A DNA stretch of 64,000 bases from Sinisalibacter aestuarii (GCF_027923545.1 NZ_BROH01000004.1:186001-250000); one strand, 5' to 3'; numbered from the stretch's first letter, positions 45,098 to 54,842 are shown. The notes: generated by a model from the sequence alone, not told the origin. Translations and numbers: made by a program.

Positions 45098-45849
45098 GCG
45101 TCGCGGCCTGTGCCGCGCTGGTCGAAAAGGGCGACCCGGACCGGTTCCTGTCGGCGATGACCGGCGGGCCGCAAGCGCGGGCGCGGCTGTTTCCGCTTTA
45201 TGCGTTCAACCTCGAAGTGGCGCGCGCGCCCTGGGTCGCGTCCGAGCCGATGATCGGCCAGATGCGGCTGCAATTCTGGCGCGATACGCTGGCGGAGATC
45301 GGCGCGGGCAAACCCGCCCGCGCCCATGAAGTGGCGGCCCCGCTTGCCGAGACGGTGCGGGCGGCGGGCCTGCCTCTCGATCTGCTGGACGAGATGGTGA
45401 TCGCGCGATGGGCCGATCTCGAGCGCGCGCCCTTCGCCGATGCCGGGGCGCTGCGGGATTATCTGGCCGCGACGGCGGGCAACCTGATGTGGGCGTCGGT
45501 GCTGGCGCTCGGCGGTGATGCGGCGCTGGAAACCCCGGCGCGGGCGGCGGGGCTGGCGGCGGGGCTGGCAAGCTGGCTGATGGCGGTGCCGGATCTGGAC
45601 AGCCGGGGCTGGCGGCCATTACCGGCGGATGTGCCCGGGCTCATCGAAGAGACGCACGCTGCGCTTCGCGAAGCGCGGCGCGCGCGTGTCGGGGCGGCCC
45701 TGCCGGCGCTCAGGGCCGCATGGCGGGCCGAGAGCGTGCTGATGCGTGCAATGCGAGACCCGACGGCGATCGGCGCGGGCCGGCTCGGCGGCTCGGAGTT
45801 TGGCCGGCGCGGCGGGCTGTTGTGGAAGAGCCTCACTGGACGGTGGTGA
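45094..45849 (+). CDS. Squalene/phytoene synthase-family protein, NDUFAF6-like
   Basis: 251-residue protein of the squalene/phytoene synthase fold with no clear prenyl-diphosphate Asp motifs: the first DxxxD position reads in the region FPLYAFNLEVARAP and the second is replaced (ATAGNLMWASVL). This matches the catalytically degenerate NDUFAF6-type group linked to respiratory complex I assembly in eukaryotes and widespread in alphaproteobacteria. Overlaps the methyltransferase gene by 4 nt. Confidence 0.8.
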   Translation: MSVAACAALVEKGDPDRFLSAMTGGPQARARLFPLYAFNLEVARAPWVASEPMIGQMRLQFWRDTLAEIGAGKPARAHEVAAPLAETVRAAGLPLDLLDEMVIARWADLERAPFADAGALRDYLAATAGNLMWASVLALGGDAALETPARAAGLAAGLASWLMAVPDLDSRGWRPLPADVPGLIEETHAALREARRARVGAALPALRAAWRAESVLMRAMRDPTAIGAGRLGGSEFGRRGGLLWKSLTGRW

Positions 45850-46067
45850 GGGCTGGGCGTGGCGAGCCGGTTTTGCGCCTTGAGTCGTTCATACTTCGGA
45901 AATCTCAGTGGCCGTTCATGCGAGCGCAGGCATAACCTGTTGATAACATGGCGTAAGACCCGCCGCTCCGCCTCCACTTAACCGGATTTCTGGAGACGGG
46001 TTAACGCCCGTTACCCACATTCCAATCTGTCGTGTGACGGTGCTCCCTGAAGGACCGAAAGCCGCCC

Positions 46068-46694
46068 CTATCCGCCGACATACCGCGCCATCCACACCGT
46101 GTGGCCGTGGCAATTCGGATCCTCCGGCACGAAATCCAGCACCTCGAACCCGGCCTGTGCGAGCAGCCCGCGATATTCGTCCGGCGACAGCGAGGCGTGG
46201 TAGACCGGCAGGCCCGCCGCCTGGCCGCCCACTTCGCCCGCATCCGGGCCGGAGGTGAACAGCAGCACCGTGCGGGGCCGCGCATGGGCGGCGAAGGTGG
46301 CGAACATGCCGCGCTGGTCGTCGGGGGCGAGGTGAAACAGGCTGTCCCAGGCCAGGATCAGATCGTAGCGCCGGCCAAGCCCCAGCCCGCGCATGTCTTC
46401 GTGATAGGTCACGGCACCGGGCACATTGGCCTGATAGAGCGCGCACATCGAGGCGGCGCCATCGACCCCGGTCATCCGGCAGCGCCGCTCGGCGAGATAG
46501 CTGGCAATGGGCCGGCCCGGGCCGCAGCCGAGATCGAGCACCTCGCGGCCGGGGGCGAAGCCCAGGGCGCGGTCGAGCCAGCGCCGCTCGAACAGGGCAC
46601 GGCTGCGGGCGCGGGCAAAGTCCTGGGCGACCGCCTCATAGGTTCTCAATACGTCGTCGGGGTCGGGCAGGGGCATGGGGCTCGTGTCTTTCAT
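46068..46694 (-). CDS. Class I SAM-dependent methyltransferase
   Basis: 208-residue methyltransferase: motif I EVLDLGCGPGRP (about 50-61), GVDGAASM with the ribose-binding Asp, and YDLILAWDSLFHLAPDDQ. The start ATG at 46694 (MKDTSPMPLP) is preferred to the Arg-rich longer frame; ATG 46676 is an alternative. Divergent from mrcA. The substrate is unknown; it does not look like a sequence relative of the one at 44387 beyond the fold. Confidence 0.82.
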   Translation of the reverse strand: MKDTSPMPLPDPDDVLRTYEAVAQDFARARSRALFERRWLDRALGFAPGREVLDLGCGPGRPIASYLAERRCRMTGVDGAASMCALYQANVPGAVTYHEDMRGLGLGRRYDLILAWDSLFHLAPDDQRGMFATFAAHARPRTVLLFTSGPDAGEVGGQAAGLPVYHASLSPDEYRGLLAQAGFEVLDFVPEDPNCHGHTVWMARYVGG

Positions 46695-46820
46695 GGTGAC
46701 AGATTGGGTCTCGCGCCGCGCGCGTCCAGTCCCGCGCCGGTGTGCGGCGCGAAACCGGCGCAAAGCCGCGCGATCTCAGACGGATAGGGCGAAACCCCGC
46801 CGAGCGCGCCAGATCGTGTT

Positions 46821-46849
46821 TTGACCCCCCGCGCGCGCTCGCGTATAGA
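46821..46849 (+). promoter_or_regulatory. Sigma-70 promoter of mrcA
   Basis: TTGACC (46821-46826), a 17-nt spacer, TATAGA (46844-46849). Both hexamers are close to consensus and the predicted start at about 46856 leaves a 22-nt leader before the GTG start. Confidence 0.75.
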
Positions 46850-46877
46850 CGGGCCGAACTCACCTTCGGGGGCGCGA

Positions 46878-49394
46878 GTGATCCGATTCATCCTGGGCTT
46901 TTTCGGCTCGATCTTTTCCTGGCTGACCCTGGCCGCGATCATGGGGGCGCTGACGCTTGGCGCGATCTTCTGGATGTATTCCAGAGATCTGCCGAGCCAT
47001 GAGCAGCTTGCCAATTATCAGCCGCCGACGATCAGCCGGATCTATTCGGGCCAGGGCCGGCTGATGGACGAATTCGCCAGGGAACGCCGGCTCTACACGC
47101 CGCCCGAGCAGATCCCCGATCTGGTGAAACATGCCTTCGTTTCGGCGGAGGACAAGAACTTCTATCACCACAAGGGCTACGATATGCGCGGCATGGTGGC
47201 CGCCGCCGTCGAGGCTCTGCAAGGCGGGCGCCTGCGCGGCGCCTCGACCATCACCCAGCAGGTGATGAAGAACTTCCTTCTGTCGTCCGACAGGTCGGCG
47301 GAGCGCAAGATCAAGGAACTGATCCTCGCCACCCGGCTTGAGCAATCGCTCGACAAGGAGCAGATCCTCGGCCTCTATCTCAACGAGATCTTTCTCGGCC
47401 AGAATTCCTTTGGCGTGACCGCCGCCGCCCAGACCTATTACGACAAGACCCTCGACGAGCTCGGCCCGGAAGAGGCGGCCTATCTTGCAGCCCTCGCCCA
47501 GCGGCCCGGCAATCTGCACCCGGTGCGCCAGCATGACGACGCGATCGCGCGGCGCAATTACGTGCTGAGAGAGATGCGCGAGAACGGCTATATCGACGCC
47601 GCCAGCTATGACGAGGCCGTTGCCCGGCCGCTGCTCACGGTGCAGGCGGGCGATTATCCCTCGTTCCGCTCGCAACTGCCGGAACGCGACTATTTCACCG
47701 ACGAGATTCGCCGCCAGCTCAGCCGCAACTTCGGCGAAGACGAATTCTTCGGCGGCGGCCTCACCATCCGCGCGACGGTGGACCCCGAATTGCAGGTGGT
47801 TGCGGCCCATGCGCTGCAGAAGGCGCTGGAGGAGTTCGACCGGCGCAGCGGCACCTGGCGCGGCACCGGCGAAAGCATCGACCCGGCCAGCCTCGACGAT
47901 GAAAGCTGGGAAGCGGCGCTCGCCGATATCCGCGTCGCCCGCGACATCACGCTCGATGGCCAGTGGTTCGTCGCCGTGGTCGATGCGGTGGGCGACCAGA
48001 CGCTGACGCTGAAGATCGAGGGCCAGCCGGACCCGAGCCCGTGGGAGGTGCCGCGCAGCGATATCTCTTGGATGACGGGCTCGTTTCACGACAATTTCAG
48101 CCGTGGCGACGTGGTACATGTGCGCCGGGTGACGAGCGGCGATGACGGCGCGGGCGATTTCATCCGCTGGTCCTTGCGCCAGGTGCCCGAGATCCAGGGC
48201 GGCTTCATGGCGATGGACGTGAATACCGGCCGGGTGCTGGCCATGCAGGGCGGCTTTTCCTACCAGTATTCGGTGTTCAACCGCGCCACCCAGGCCACCC
48301 GCCAGCCGGGTTCGTCGTTCAAGCCCTTCGTCTATGCCGCCGCGCTCGACAGCGGCTTTTCGCCCGCCTCGATCATCATCGACGCCCCGATCGAGATCGA
48401 CACCGGCGCCGGCATCTGGCGGCCGCAGAATGCCAGCCGAAAATTCTACGGGCCGACGCCGCTGCGTACCGGCATCGAGCAATCGCGAAACCTCATGACC
48501 GTGCGTCTCGCGCAGGAGGTGGGGATGGATGTGGTGGCCTCCTACGCCGAGCGGTTCGGCGTCTACGATCACCTCGACCCGTTTCTTGCCAATGCGCTCG
48601 GCTCGTCGGAGACGACGCTGTTTCACATGGTTGCGGCCTATGCGATGTTCGCCAATGGCGGCGAGCGGGTGGAGCCGACGCTGGTCGACCGGGTGCAGGA
48701 CCGCTGGGGCCGCACCATCTATCGCCATGACACCCGGATCTGCGACGATTGCGGAACCGAGGCGCTGCCGGCGGGCGACAGCCCCCGCATCACCGCCAAC
48801 CGCGAGCGGGTGATGGATGCGATCACCGCCTACCAGCTTACCTCGATGATGCAGGGCGTGGTGCAGCGTGGCACTGCGGCGGGCGCGGTGAATCTCGGCG
48901 TGCCGACCGCGGGCAAGACCGGCACCACCAACGACTCGCGCGATGTCTGGTTCGTCGGCTTCACCTCGAACGTGGTGGCGGGCTGCTATATGGGCTACGA
49001 CACGCCGCGCCGGATGGCGGGTGCCTCCGGCGGCGGCACCTGCGCGCCGGTGTTTCAGGAATTCATGACCGAAGCCGTGCGCAAATATGGCGGCGGCAAG
49101 TTCAAGCTGCCACCGGGCGGCCATTTCATCAAGATCGACCGGTTCTCCGGCGCGCGCCTGCCGGACGATGCCAGCGGCGATTACGTGGTGGCGGAGTATT
49201 TCCGCGATGGCGAGGAGCCGCTCTTTGGCGTGATGTTTGACGGTGGCTTCGCGATGGGGGCCAATCTGCCGCTGTTCCTGCCCGGCGAGATTGATGGCGG
49301 CGACACCACCGAGGTCCAGACATCGACCGGCGAGGTCGTGGTGATCCCCGAGCGTGCCGATTCTGGCCAGGTTGCGGCGGGCGGACTTTACTAA
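46878..49394 (+). CDS. mrcA: Penicillin-binding protein 1A (bifunctional)
   Basis: 838-residue class A PBP. The membrane anchor (about 5-32) is followed by the glycosyltransferase domain with FVSAEDKNFYHHKG and GASTITQQVMKN. The transpeptidase domain has SxxK in PGSSFKPF (about 476-482) and KTG in GKTGTTNDSRD (about 677-686). The GTG at 46878 (VIRFILGFF) is preferred over the TTG at 46821, because the latter would overlap the promoter. It synthesises peptidoglycan at the cytoplasmic membrane. Divergent from the methyltransferase gene. Confidence 0.96.
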   Translation: MIRFILGFFGSIFSWLTLAAIMGALTLGAIFWMYSRDLPSHEQLANYQPPTISRIYSGQGRLMDEFARERRLYTPPEQIPDLVKHAFVSAEDKNFYHHKGYDMRGMVAAAVEALQGGRLRGASTITQQVMKNFLLSSDRSAERKIKELILATRLEQSLDKEQILGLYLNEIFLGQNSFGVTAAAQTYYDKTLDELGPEEAAYLAALAQRPGNLHPVRQHDDAIARRNYVLREMRENGYIDAASYDEAVARPLLTVQAGDYPSFRSQLPERDYFTDEIRRQLSRNFGEDEFFGGGLTIRATVDPELQVVAAHALQKALEEFDRRSGTWRGTGESIDPASLDDESWEAALADIRVARDITLDGQWFVAVVDAVGDQTLTLKIEGQPDPSPWEVPRSDISWMTGSFHDNFSRGDVVHVRRVTSGDDGAGDFIRWSLRQVPEIQGGFMAMDVNTGRVLAMQGGFSYQYSVFNRATQATRQPGSSFKPFVYAAALDSGFSPASIIIDAPIEIDTGAGIWRPQNASRKFYGPTPLRTGIEQSRNLMTVRLAQEVGMDVVASYAERFGVYDHLDPFLANALGSSETTLFHMVAAYAMFANGGERVEPTLVDRVQDRWGRTIYRHDTRICDDCGTEALPAGDSPRITANRERVMDAITAYQLTSMMQGVVQRGTAAGAVNLGVPTAGKTGTTNDSRDVWFVGFTSNVVAGCYMGYDTPRRMAGASGGGTCAPVFQEFMTEAVRKYGGGKFKLPPGGHFIKIDRFSGARLPDDASGDYVVAEYFRDGEEPLFGVMFDGGFAMGANLPLFLPGEIDGGDTTEVQTSTGEVVVIPERADSGQVAAGGLY

Positions 49395-49910
49395 CATATT
49401 GTTCCAGAATTGTTTTTACGTTCTCGCGGCTCTCCGCATGAGGGCGCGCTTGCGGCGCGATCAACCTGAGGATGTGGGTCAAATCGGGCCGGATTGCATT
49501 TTGCCCATTGTCATATCCTACCCCCTGCCACTATGTAGGTCCGAAGGCGGGGACGCGGTTGCGCATGTCCCGCCCGAAAGTTTCGCTGGCCCGCTTGTCC
49601 CGAGGTGTGTTGTCGCCCCCGGCGCGCGGTCAGACCGAGAGGGGCCTTTGGTGCGCTATGCCCACAGGCCAAACATTTGCCCGGACCCCCGAGGGGCAGA
49701 CGGGCCATGAACAGGCGCCCGGGTTTCGGCCCGGTGACGTCGGAGAAGAACCGCGATGAGGCGCGCAGGACAGACCGAGCTGAGAGCAGGGGCCCTTTCG
49801 GGCACTGCTTCGCCTGATCGCCGCGCGCCCGCTTTCGCCCTGACAAGACACCCCCGCATCGGCGCACCGTTCTCTGACGGTGCGGCAAGGCCGGGGTGCA
49901 TCGGAACACA
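49395..49910 (+). other. Long untranslated leader of rne
   Basis: 516 bp between mrcA and rne. The promoter near 49508-49537 would give a leader of about 367 nt, GC-rich with several potential stem-loops (for example around 49725-49735). rne mRNAs in other proteobacteria carry long leaders that let RNase E control its own level; the same is inferred here. A short frame starting at 49565 is probably fortuitous. Confidence 0.5.
49508..49537 (+). promoter_or_regulatory. Candidate sigma-70 promoter of rne
   Basis: TTGTCA (49508-49513), 18-nt spacer, TATGTA (49532-49537); predicted transcription start about 49544. Confidence 0.5.
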
Positions 49911-52586
49911 ATGGCAAAGAAAATGCTCATCGACGCCACGCACGCGGAGGAAACCCGCGTTGTCGTGGTCGACGGCAACAAGGTCGAGGAATTCGACTTT
50001 GAGTCGGAAAACAAGCGCCAGCTCGCCGGCAATATCTATCTAGCGAAAGTCACCCGCGTGGAGCCCTCGCTCCAGGCGGCTTTCGTGGATTACGGCGGCA
50101 ATCGCCACGGCTTTCTGGCGTTCTCGGAAATCCACCCCGATTACTACCAGATCCCGGTCGCCGACCGCGAGGCGCTGCTGGCGGAAGAACACGCCTATGC
50201 CGAAGCGATGGCCGCCGAGGAGGAAGAGCGCGACGAGAAGAAGAAATCCCGCTCGCGTTCGCGCAGCCGGTCGCGCTCGCGCAGCCGCTCGAAGGCCGCA
50301 GAGGCACGCAATGACGATGCGGTAACCACCGCCGAGGCCGAGATCGAGGCCGATGAGACCAGCCCCGAAGGCATGGAGGTGATCGACCTCGACACCGGCG
50401 AGGAGCCCGAGACCCACGAGGCGGAATCGCCGATGGAGCGGGTCGAGGAAACCCCGGTGGAAGAGCCCGCCGAGGCCGCCGAGGAAGCGGATGATGCAGG
50501 TGAGGCTGAAGAGGCCGCCGCCGAGGAGCACGACGACGACGAGGACGAACACGAGGATGACGCGGCCATCGAGTCCGTCGCCGAAGAGGATGTGTCGGAA
50601 GAGATCCGCACGCCGCGCAAGCCCCGTCCGAAAAAGTACAAGATCCAGGAAGTCATCAAGGTCCGCCAGATCCTGCTGGTGCAGGTCGTCAAGGAAGAGC
50701 GCGGCAACAAGGGCGCGGCGCTGACCACTTATCTCAGCCTCGCCGGCCGCTATTGCGTGCTGATGCCGAACACCGCTCGTGGTGGCGGGATCAGCCGCAA
50801 GATCACCAACGCCGCCGACCGCAAGAAACTGAAGGAAATCGCCGGCGAGATCGACGTGCCGAAGGGCGCGGGCCTGATCATCCGCACGGCGGGCGCCAAG
50901 CGCACCAAGGCCGAGATCAAGCGCGATTACGAATACCTTCAGCGGCTGTGGGAAGAGATCCGCACGCTGACGCTGAAAAGCATCGCACCGGCCAAGATCT
51001 ACGAGGAAGGCAACCTCATCAAACGCTCGATCCGCGACCTGTATAACCGCGAGATCGACGAAGTGCTGGTCGAGGGCGACGAGGGCTACCGCGTGGCCAA
51101 GGACTTCATGAAGATGATCATGCCGTCCCACGCCAAGAACGTGAAGCATTACGGCGAGGCATTGCCGCTCTTCGCCCGCTACCAGGTGGAAAGCTACCTG
51201 AGCTCGATGTTCAACCCGACGGTGCAGCTCAGATCCGGCGGCTACATCGTGATCGGCGTCACCGAGGCGCTGGTGGCGATCGACGTGAACTCGGGCCGCG
51301 CCACCAAGGAAGGCTCGATCGAGGACACGGCGCTCAAGACCAACCTTGAAGCCGCCGAAGAGGTGGCCCGCCAGTTGCGCCTGCGCGACCTTGCCGGGCT
51401 GATCGTCATCGACTTCATCGACATGGAAGAGCGCAAGAACAACGCTGCCGTCGAGAAGAAGCTGAAAGACAAGCTGAAAACCGACCGCGCCCGCATTCAG
51501 GTGGGCCGGATCTCGGGCTTTGGCCTGCTCGAGATGAGCCGCCAGCGCCTGCGCCCCGGCATGATCGAGGCCACCACCCAGCCGTGCCCGCATTGCCATG
51601 GCACCGGGCTGATCCGCTCCGACGACAACCTCGCGCTGACCATCCTGCGCCAGCTCGAGGAAGAGGGCACGCGCCGCCGTTCGCGCGAGGTGCTGCTGAA
51701 AGCGCCGGTGGCCATCGTCAATTATCTGATGAACCACAAGCGCGAGCATATCGCCCAGATCGAGCAGCGCTATGGCATGGGTATCCGCATCGAGGCCGAC
51801 GCCTTCCTGATCTCGCCCGATTTCGAGATCGAGAAGTTCAAGACCGCCACCCGCGCGGTGCCCGAGGCGACGGCGCCGGTGGTCTCCGCCGATGCGTCGC
51901 TGATGGAGGATCTTGAGGAAGACCTGTCCGATGAGGCCGATGAGGCCGTGGAGGTTTCGGACGACGAGGACCAGCCGAAGAAGAAGCGCCGCCGGCGGCG
52001 CCGGTCGCGCTCGCGGTCGCGCTCCTCGAATGGCGAGAACGGCGGTGAGAACGGTGGCGAGGCCGAGGATCAGGCGCCGGACACCGATGGCGAAGCCGAA
52101 GCCGAAACCGAGGCGGAGGCAGCCGAAGAGGCCCGGCCCGAGCCGGAAGCCGCGCCCGAAGCCGAGCCGGAGGCCGAGGAAAAGCCCAAGCGCAAGACCA
52201 GCACCCGGTCGCGCGCGAAGAAGGCCGATACCGAGGCCGAAGCGGCGGCGCCCGAGGCGGAAGAAAAGCCCAAACGGGCCACCCGCTCGCGTGCGAAGAA
52301 GGCCGAGCCGGATGCCGGGGCTGAAGCGCCCGCCGAAGAAAAGCCGACCCGTTCGCGCAGCAGCAGGAAACCCGCCGCGCCCAAGGCCGAGGACGACGAA
52401 AAGCCGGTGAAGAAAACCACCCGCTCGCGGACCAAGAAGGCCGCCGAGCCGGTGGCGGAAGATACGCCGGACGCCGCACCCGCTGAGCCGGCGGCCAGGG
52501 TCGAGCCGACGCCGCCCGCCAATGACGACGCGGCCGCCGAGGACGACAAGCCGAAGAAAAAGGGCTGGTGGTCGATCGGCCGCTAA
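49911..52586 (+). CDS. rne: Ribonuclease E
   Basis: 891-residue endoribonuclease, core of the degradosome. The N-terminal S1 domain (from LAGNIYLAKVTRVEPSLQAA) is split by a long acidic and Arg/Ser-repeat insertion (about residues 100-245, beginning EEERDEKKKSRSRSRS), a hallmark of alphaproteobacterial RNase E. The catalytic DNase I-like part contains AIDVNSGR and VIDFIDME. The Zn-link CPHCHGTG (about 559) joins the subunits. The C-terminal 200 residues are disordered with RSRAKKA repeats and end KKKGWWSIGR, a possible partner-binding tail. ATG 49911 is chosen (MAKKMLIDATHAEE). Confidence 0.96.
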   Translation: MAKKMLIDATHAEETRVVVVDGNKVEEFDFESENKRQLAGNIYLAKVTRVEPSLQAAFVDYGGNRHGFLAFSEIHPDYYQIPVADREALLAEEHAYAEAMAAEEEERDEKKKSRSRSRSRSRSRSRSKAAEARNDDAVTTAEAEIEADETSPEGMEVIDLDTGEEPETHEAESPMERVEETPVEEPAEAAEEADDAGEAEEAAAEEHDDDEDEHEDDAAIESVAEEDVSEEIRTPRKPRPKKYKIQEVIKVRQILLVQVVKEERGNKGAALTTYLSLAGRYCVLMPNTARGGGISRKITNAADRKKLKEIAGEIDVPKGAGLIIRTAGAKRTKAEIKRDYEYLQRLWEEIRTLTLKSIAPAKIYEEGNLIKRSIRDLYNREIDEVLVEGDEGYRVAKDFMKMIMPSHAKNVKHYGEALPLFARYQVESYLSSMFNPTVQLRSGGYIVIGVTEALVAIDVNSGRATKEGSIEDTALKTNLEAAEEVARQLRLRDLAGLIVIDFIDMEERKNNAAVEKKLKDKLKTDRARIQVGRISGFGLLEMSRQRLRPGMIEATTQPCPHCHGTGLIRSDDNLALTILRQLEEEGTRRRSREVLLKAPVAIVNYLMNHKREHIAQIEQRYGMGIRIEADAFLISPDFEIEKFKTATRAVPEATAPVVSADASLMEDLEEDLSDEADEAVEVSDDEDQPKKKRRRRRRSRSRSRSSNGENGGENGGEAEDQAPDTDGEAEAETEAEAAEEARPEPEAAPEAEPEAEEKPKRKTSTRSRAKKADTEAEAAAPEAEEKPKRATRSRAKKAEPDAGAEAPAEEKPTRSRSSRKPAAPKAEDDEKPVKKTTRSRTKKAAEPVAEDTPDAAPAEPAARVEPTPPANDDAAAEDDKPKKKGWWSIGR

Positions 52587-52594
52587 GCCGAGAG

Positions 52595-52618
52595 GGCCGG
52601 GGGCAACCCCGGCCTTTT
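52595..52618 (+). terminator. Intrinsic terminator of rne
   Basis: GGCCGGGG (52595-52602), loop GCAA, CCCCGGCC (52607-52614) and TTTT (52615-52618), directly after the rne stop. Confidence 0.88.
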
Positions 52619-52695
52619 CTCTGTGACGGCCCGCCCACGCGGATGTGACGACTTGGCGCGTGACGGCGCGCGCGGCTCGGGGTAGAGATCGCAGG

Positions 52696-53448
52696 ATGTT
52701 TGGAATTGACCTGATCGACGCGAGCCTGCTGCCCGCCATGACAATCGCCCTGGTGGCGGGGCTGTTGTCGTTCCTCAGCCCCTGCGTGCTGCCGATTGTG
52801 CCGCCTTATCTCGCCTATATGTCGGGCGTGTCGATCACCGATCTGCAGGCGGGGGCGCAAGCCTCGCGCAAGGCGCTGCTGACGGCGCTGTTCTTCGTGC
52901 TCGGGCTGTCGACGGTGTTTCTGTTCCTTGGATTCGCGGCCTCCGCCTTCGGCGCGTTCTTTTTGCAAAACCAGAATGTTTTCAACATCGTGGCGGGCGT
53001 TGTTGTGATGATTTTCGGGGCGCATTTCCTCGGCGTTTTCACCATTCCCTTCCTCAACCGCGAGGCGCGGCTGGATGCGGGCGATCAGGGTGGTTCGGCC
53101 TTCGGCGCCTATCTGCTCGGCCTCGCCTTCGCCTTCGGCTGGACGCCCTGCATCGGCCCGCAGCTTGGCGCGATCCTGTCCATCGCCGCCTCCGAGGCGA
53201 GCGTGACGCGCGGCACCTTCCTGCTGGCGATCTATGCCGCCGGGCTCGGCATCCCGTTCCTGCTGGTCGCGGCCTTCTTTCCGCGGATGCAGGGGCTGAT
53301 GGGCTGGATGAAGCGGCATATGGGCCGGATCGAGCGGATCATGGGCCTGCTTCTGTGGACCATCGGCCTGATGATGCTCACCGGCGGCTTCTCGCGCTTC
53401 TCCTACTGGCTCCTGGAAAGCTTCCCCGGCCTCGCGGTGCTGGGATAA
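52696..53448 (+). CDS. ccdA: Cytochrome c biogenesis thiol transporter CcdA
   Basis: 250-residue membrane protein with six hydrophobic segments that carries electrons from cytoplasmic thioredoxin to periplasmic thiol reductants. The redox Cys pair is Cys30 in LSPCVLP and Cys152 in FGWTPCIGP. ATG 52696 (MFGIDLIDAS) is chosen over the longer Arg-rich frame. Stand-alone gene. Confidence 0.94.
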   Translation: MFGIDLIDASLLPAMTIALVAGLLSFLSPCVLPIVPPYLAYMSGVSITDLQAGAQASRKALLTALFFVLGLSTVFLFLGFAASAFGAFFLQNQNVFNIVAGVVVMIFGAHFLGVFTIPFLNREARLDAGDQGGSAFGAYLLGLAFAFGWTPCIGPQLGAILSIAASEASVTRGTFLLAIYAAGLGIPFLLVAAFFPRMQGLMGWMKRHMGRIERIMGLLLWTIGLMMLTGGFSRFSYWLLESFPGLAVLG

Positions 53449-53468
53449 GCCAACGCTTCAAGGCAGAG

Positions 53469-53493
53469 GGGCCGGAGGCAGCGCCCCCGGCCC
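53469..53493 (+). terminator. GC-rich hairpin between convergent ccdA and dioxygenase genes
   Basis: GGGCCGGAGGC (53469-53479), AGC loop, GCCCCCGGCCC (53483-53493) with one mismatch. There is no T-tract; it may serve as a two-way 3' end structure and resembles the hairpin part of the REP-like family. Confidence 0.4.
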
Positions 53494-53518
53494 GATGAAG
53501 CCGCGCCGCTCAGCGCGC

Positions 53519-54799
53519 TTATGACTTGTCCATTTCCTTCACCTTGTCGCCGCCGGCCACCGAATATGTGATCGGCATTTTGCGGGTGGCGAGGAACTGG
53601 TCGAGCGTTTCGCCCCGGAAGGCGGCGTAGACCTCGGGGTTCGAGACGCCGATCACCGCCGCCATCTTCTCCAGCACGAAGAAGCTCACGCCCCGGCGGA
53701 TCATCTCGATCCATTTGCGGTTTTCGATCAGGTCTTTCTCGTCCGCCGTCAGCCCGCGTTCCTCCGCCAGCGCGTCGAAATCGTCGATGAAGCGGGCGCG
53801 GTGCGCGGGCATCACCAGATCGTGCAGGAAGGTGTTGATGCGGAAGTTCTCGTGGCTGCGCGCATGGGTGAAGGGGTAGGTGCCTTCGAGCGTGTCGGCC
53901 CCCTCATACTGGTAGCCGATATGGGCGCGATACGCGGCCACGTCGTCCGGGTCCGGCGCGTCGCCCAGGTCTTCGAACACCAGCGTGGCGATATTGGTCA
54001 CCGAGGGGGCATAGGTCTGCTTGTGGACGAGCTTCACCTTTTTCGACAGCGCGCCGCGCATGATCAGCCACATGATCACCTCGGCCCCCTCCATGCCGCC
54101 CTTCACGGCATAATCCGCGATCCGCATCTTCACGAGTTTCTTGGGGTCTTTCTCAAGCAGATCGAGAAATTCGTCGTCCCAGTCCTCGTTGATGAAGCCG
54201 GCGCGTTCGCCATGCACCTGGTGCGACAGCCCGCCGGTGGCGAAGATCGCCACCCGCAGATCCTCGGGGTAGCTCTCGATGGCCTTGCGCAGCGTCTTGC
54301 CCAGCTTCCACAGCCGTTTGGGGCTGGGGATCGGCAATTGCAGCACGCCCACCTGCAACGGCACCACCTTGCCGGGCCAGGGGCCATTGGCATCGCCCAG
54401 CATCGAAAGCGGCGAGAGGAAGCCGTGATCGACGGGCTTGCCCTGGAAGAACGACATATCGAACTCGTCGGCGCTCATCGCCATCGCGATGTGCTGGGCA
54501 AGGCCCAGATGGCCCGTCGCCGGGGCCACGTCGCGCGGGCCGCCCCCTTCGTCGGCGGGCAGATAGGTATCGTCGATCCCCATCGCGAAGGTCGAGTAAT
54601 GGTCGAAGAAGAACGAGGTGATGTGATCGTTGTAGATCATGAACAGCACGTCGATCTTCTTGTCCTGCACCCAGCCGCGCACCACGTCGAACCCGTCGAA
54701 GATGGGCTTCCAGGCCGGGTCGTTCTGCTTGCCGGTGTCCTTGGCGAAGCCGATGGTGGGCGAATGCGATGCGCCGATGCCGCCGATGATGCGGGCCAT
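53519..54799 (-). CDS. Gallate/protocatechuate-type extradiol dioxygenase (LigB-LigA fusion)
   Basis: 426-residue class III extradiol dioxygenase. The N-terminal ~290 residues are LigB-like, with iron-site His12 in GASHSPTIG, and YNDHITSFF and GGLSHQVHGE as further ligands. The C-terminal ~110 residues are LigA-like (TADEKDLIENRKWIEMIRRG). This fusion is typical of gallate dioxygenases (GalA/DesB), which open the ring of gallate. No other ring-cleavage pathway genes are adjacent. ATG 54799 has AGGAG upstream. The divergent LysR gene probably controls it. Confidence 0.86.
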   Translation of the reverse strand: MARIIGGIGASHSPTIGFAKDTGKQNDPAWKPIFDGFDVVRGWVQDKKIDVLFMIYNDHITSFFFDHYSTFAMGIDDTYLPADEGGGPRDVAPATGHLGLAQHIAMAMSADEFDMSFFQGKPVDHGFLSPLSMLGDANGPWPGKVVPLQVGVLQLPIPSPKRLWKLGKTLRKAIESYPEDLRVAIFATGGLSHQVHGERAGFINEDWDDEFLDLLEKDPKKLVKMRIADYAVKGGMEGAEVIMWLIMRGALSKKVKLVHKQTYAPSVTNIATLVFEDLGDAPDPDDVAAYRAHIGYQYEGADTLEGTYPFTHARSHENFRINTFLHDLVMPAHRARFIDDFDALAEERGLTADEKDLIENRKWIEMIRRGVSFFVLEKMAAVIGVSNPEVYAAFRGETLDQFLATRKMPITYSVAGGDKVKEMDKS

Positions 54800-54842
54800 G
54801 ATGATCTCCTGTTCGTTACGGGTTGGCAGAAGGATATTCGGT

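Noticed and set aside
46860-49397. 845-codon open frame opposite mrcA
   Set aside because: Same reason; all PBP1A motifs are on the plus strand and the antisense protein is low-complexity His/Arg-rich.
50040-52739. 899-codon frame opposite rne
   Set aside because: Antisense of the RNase E insertion and tail; compositional artefact.
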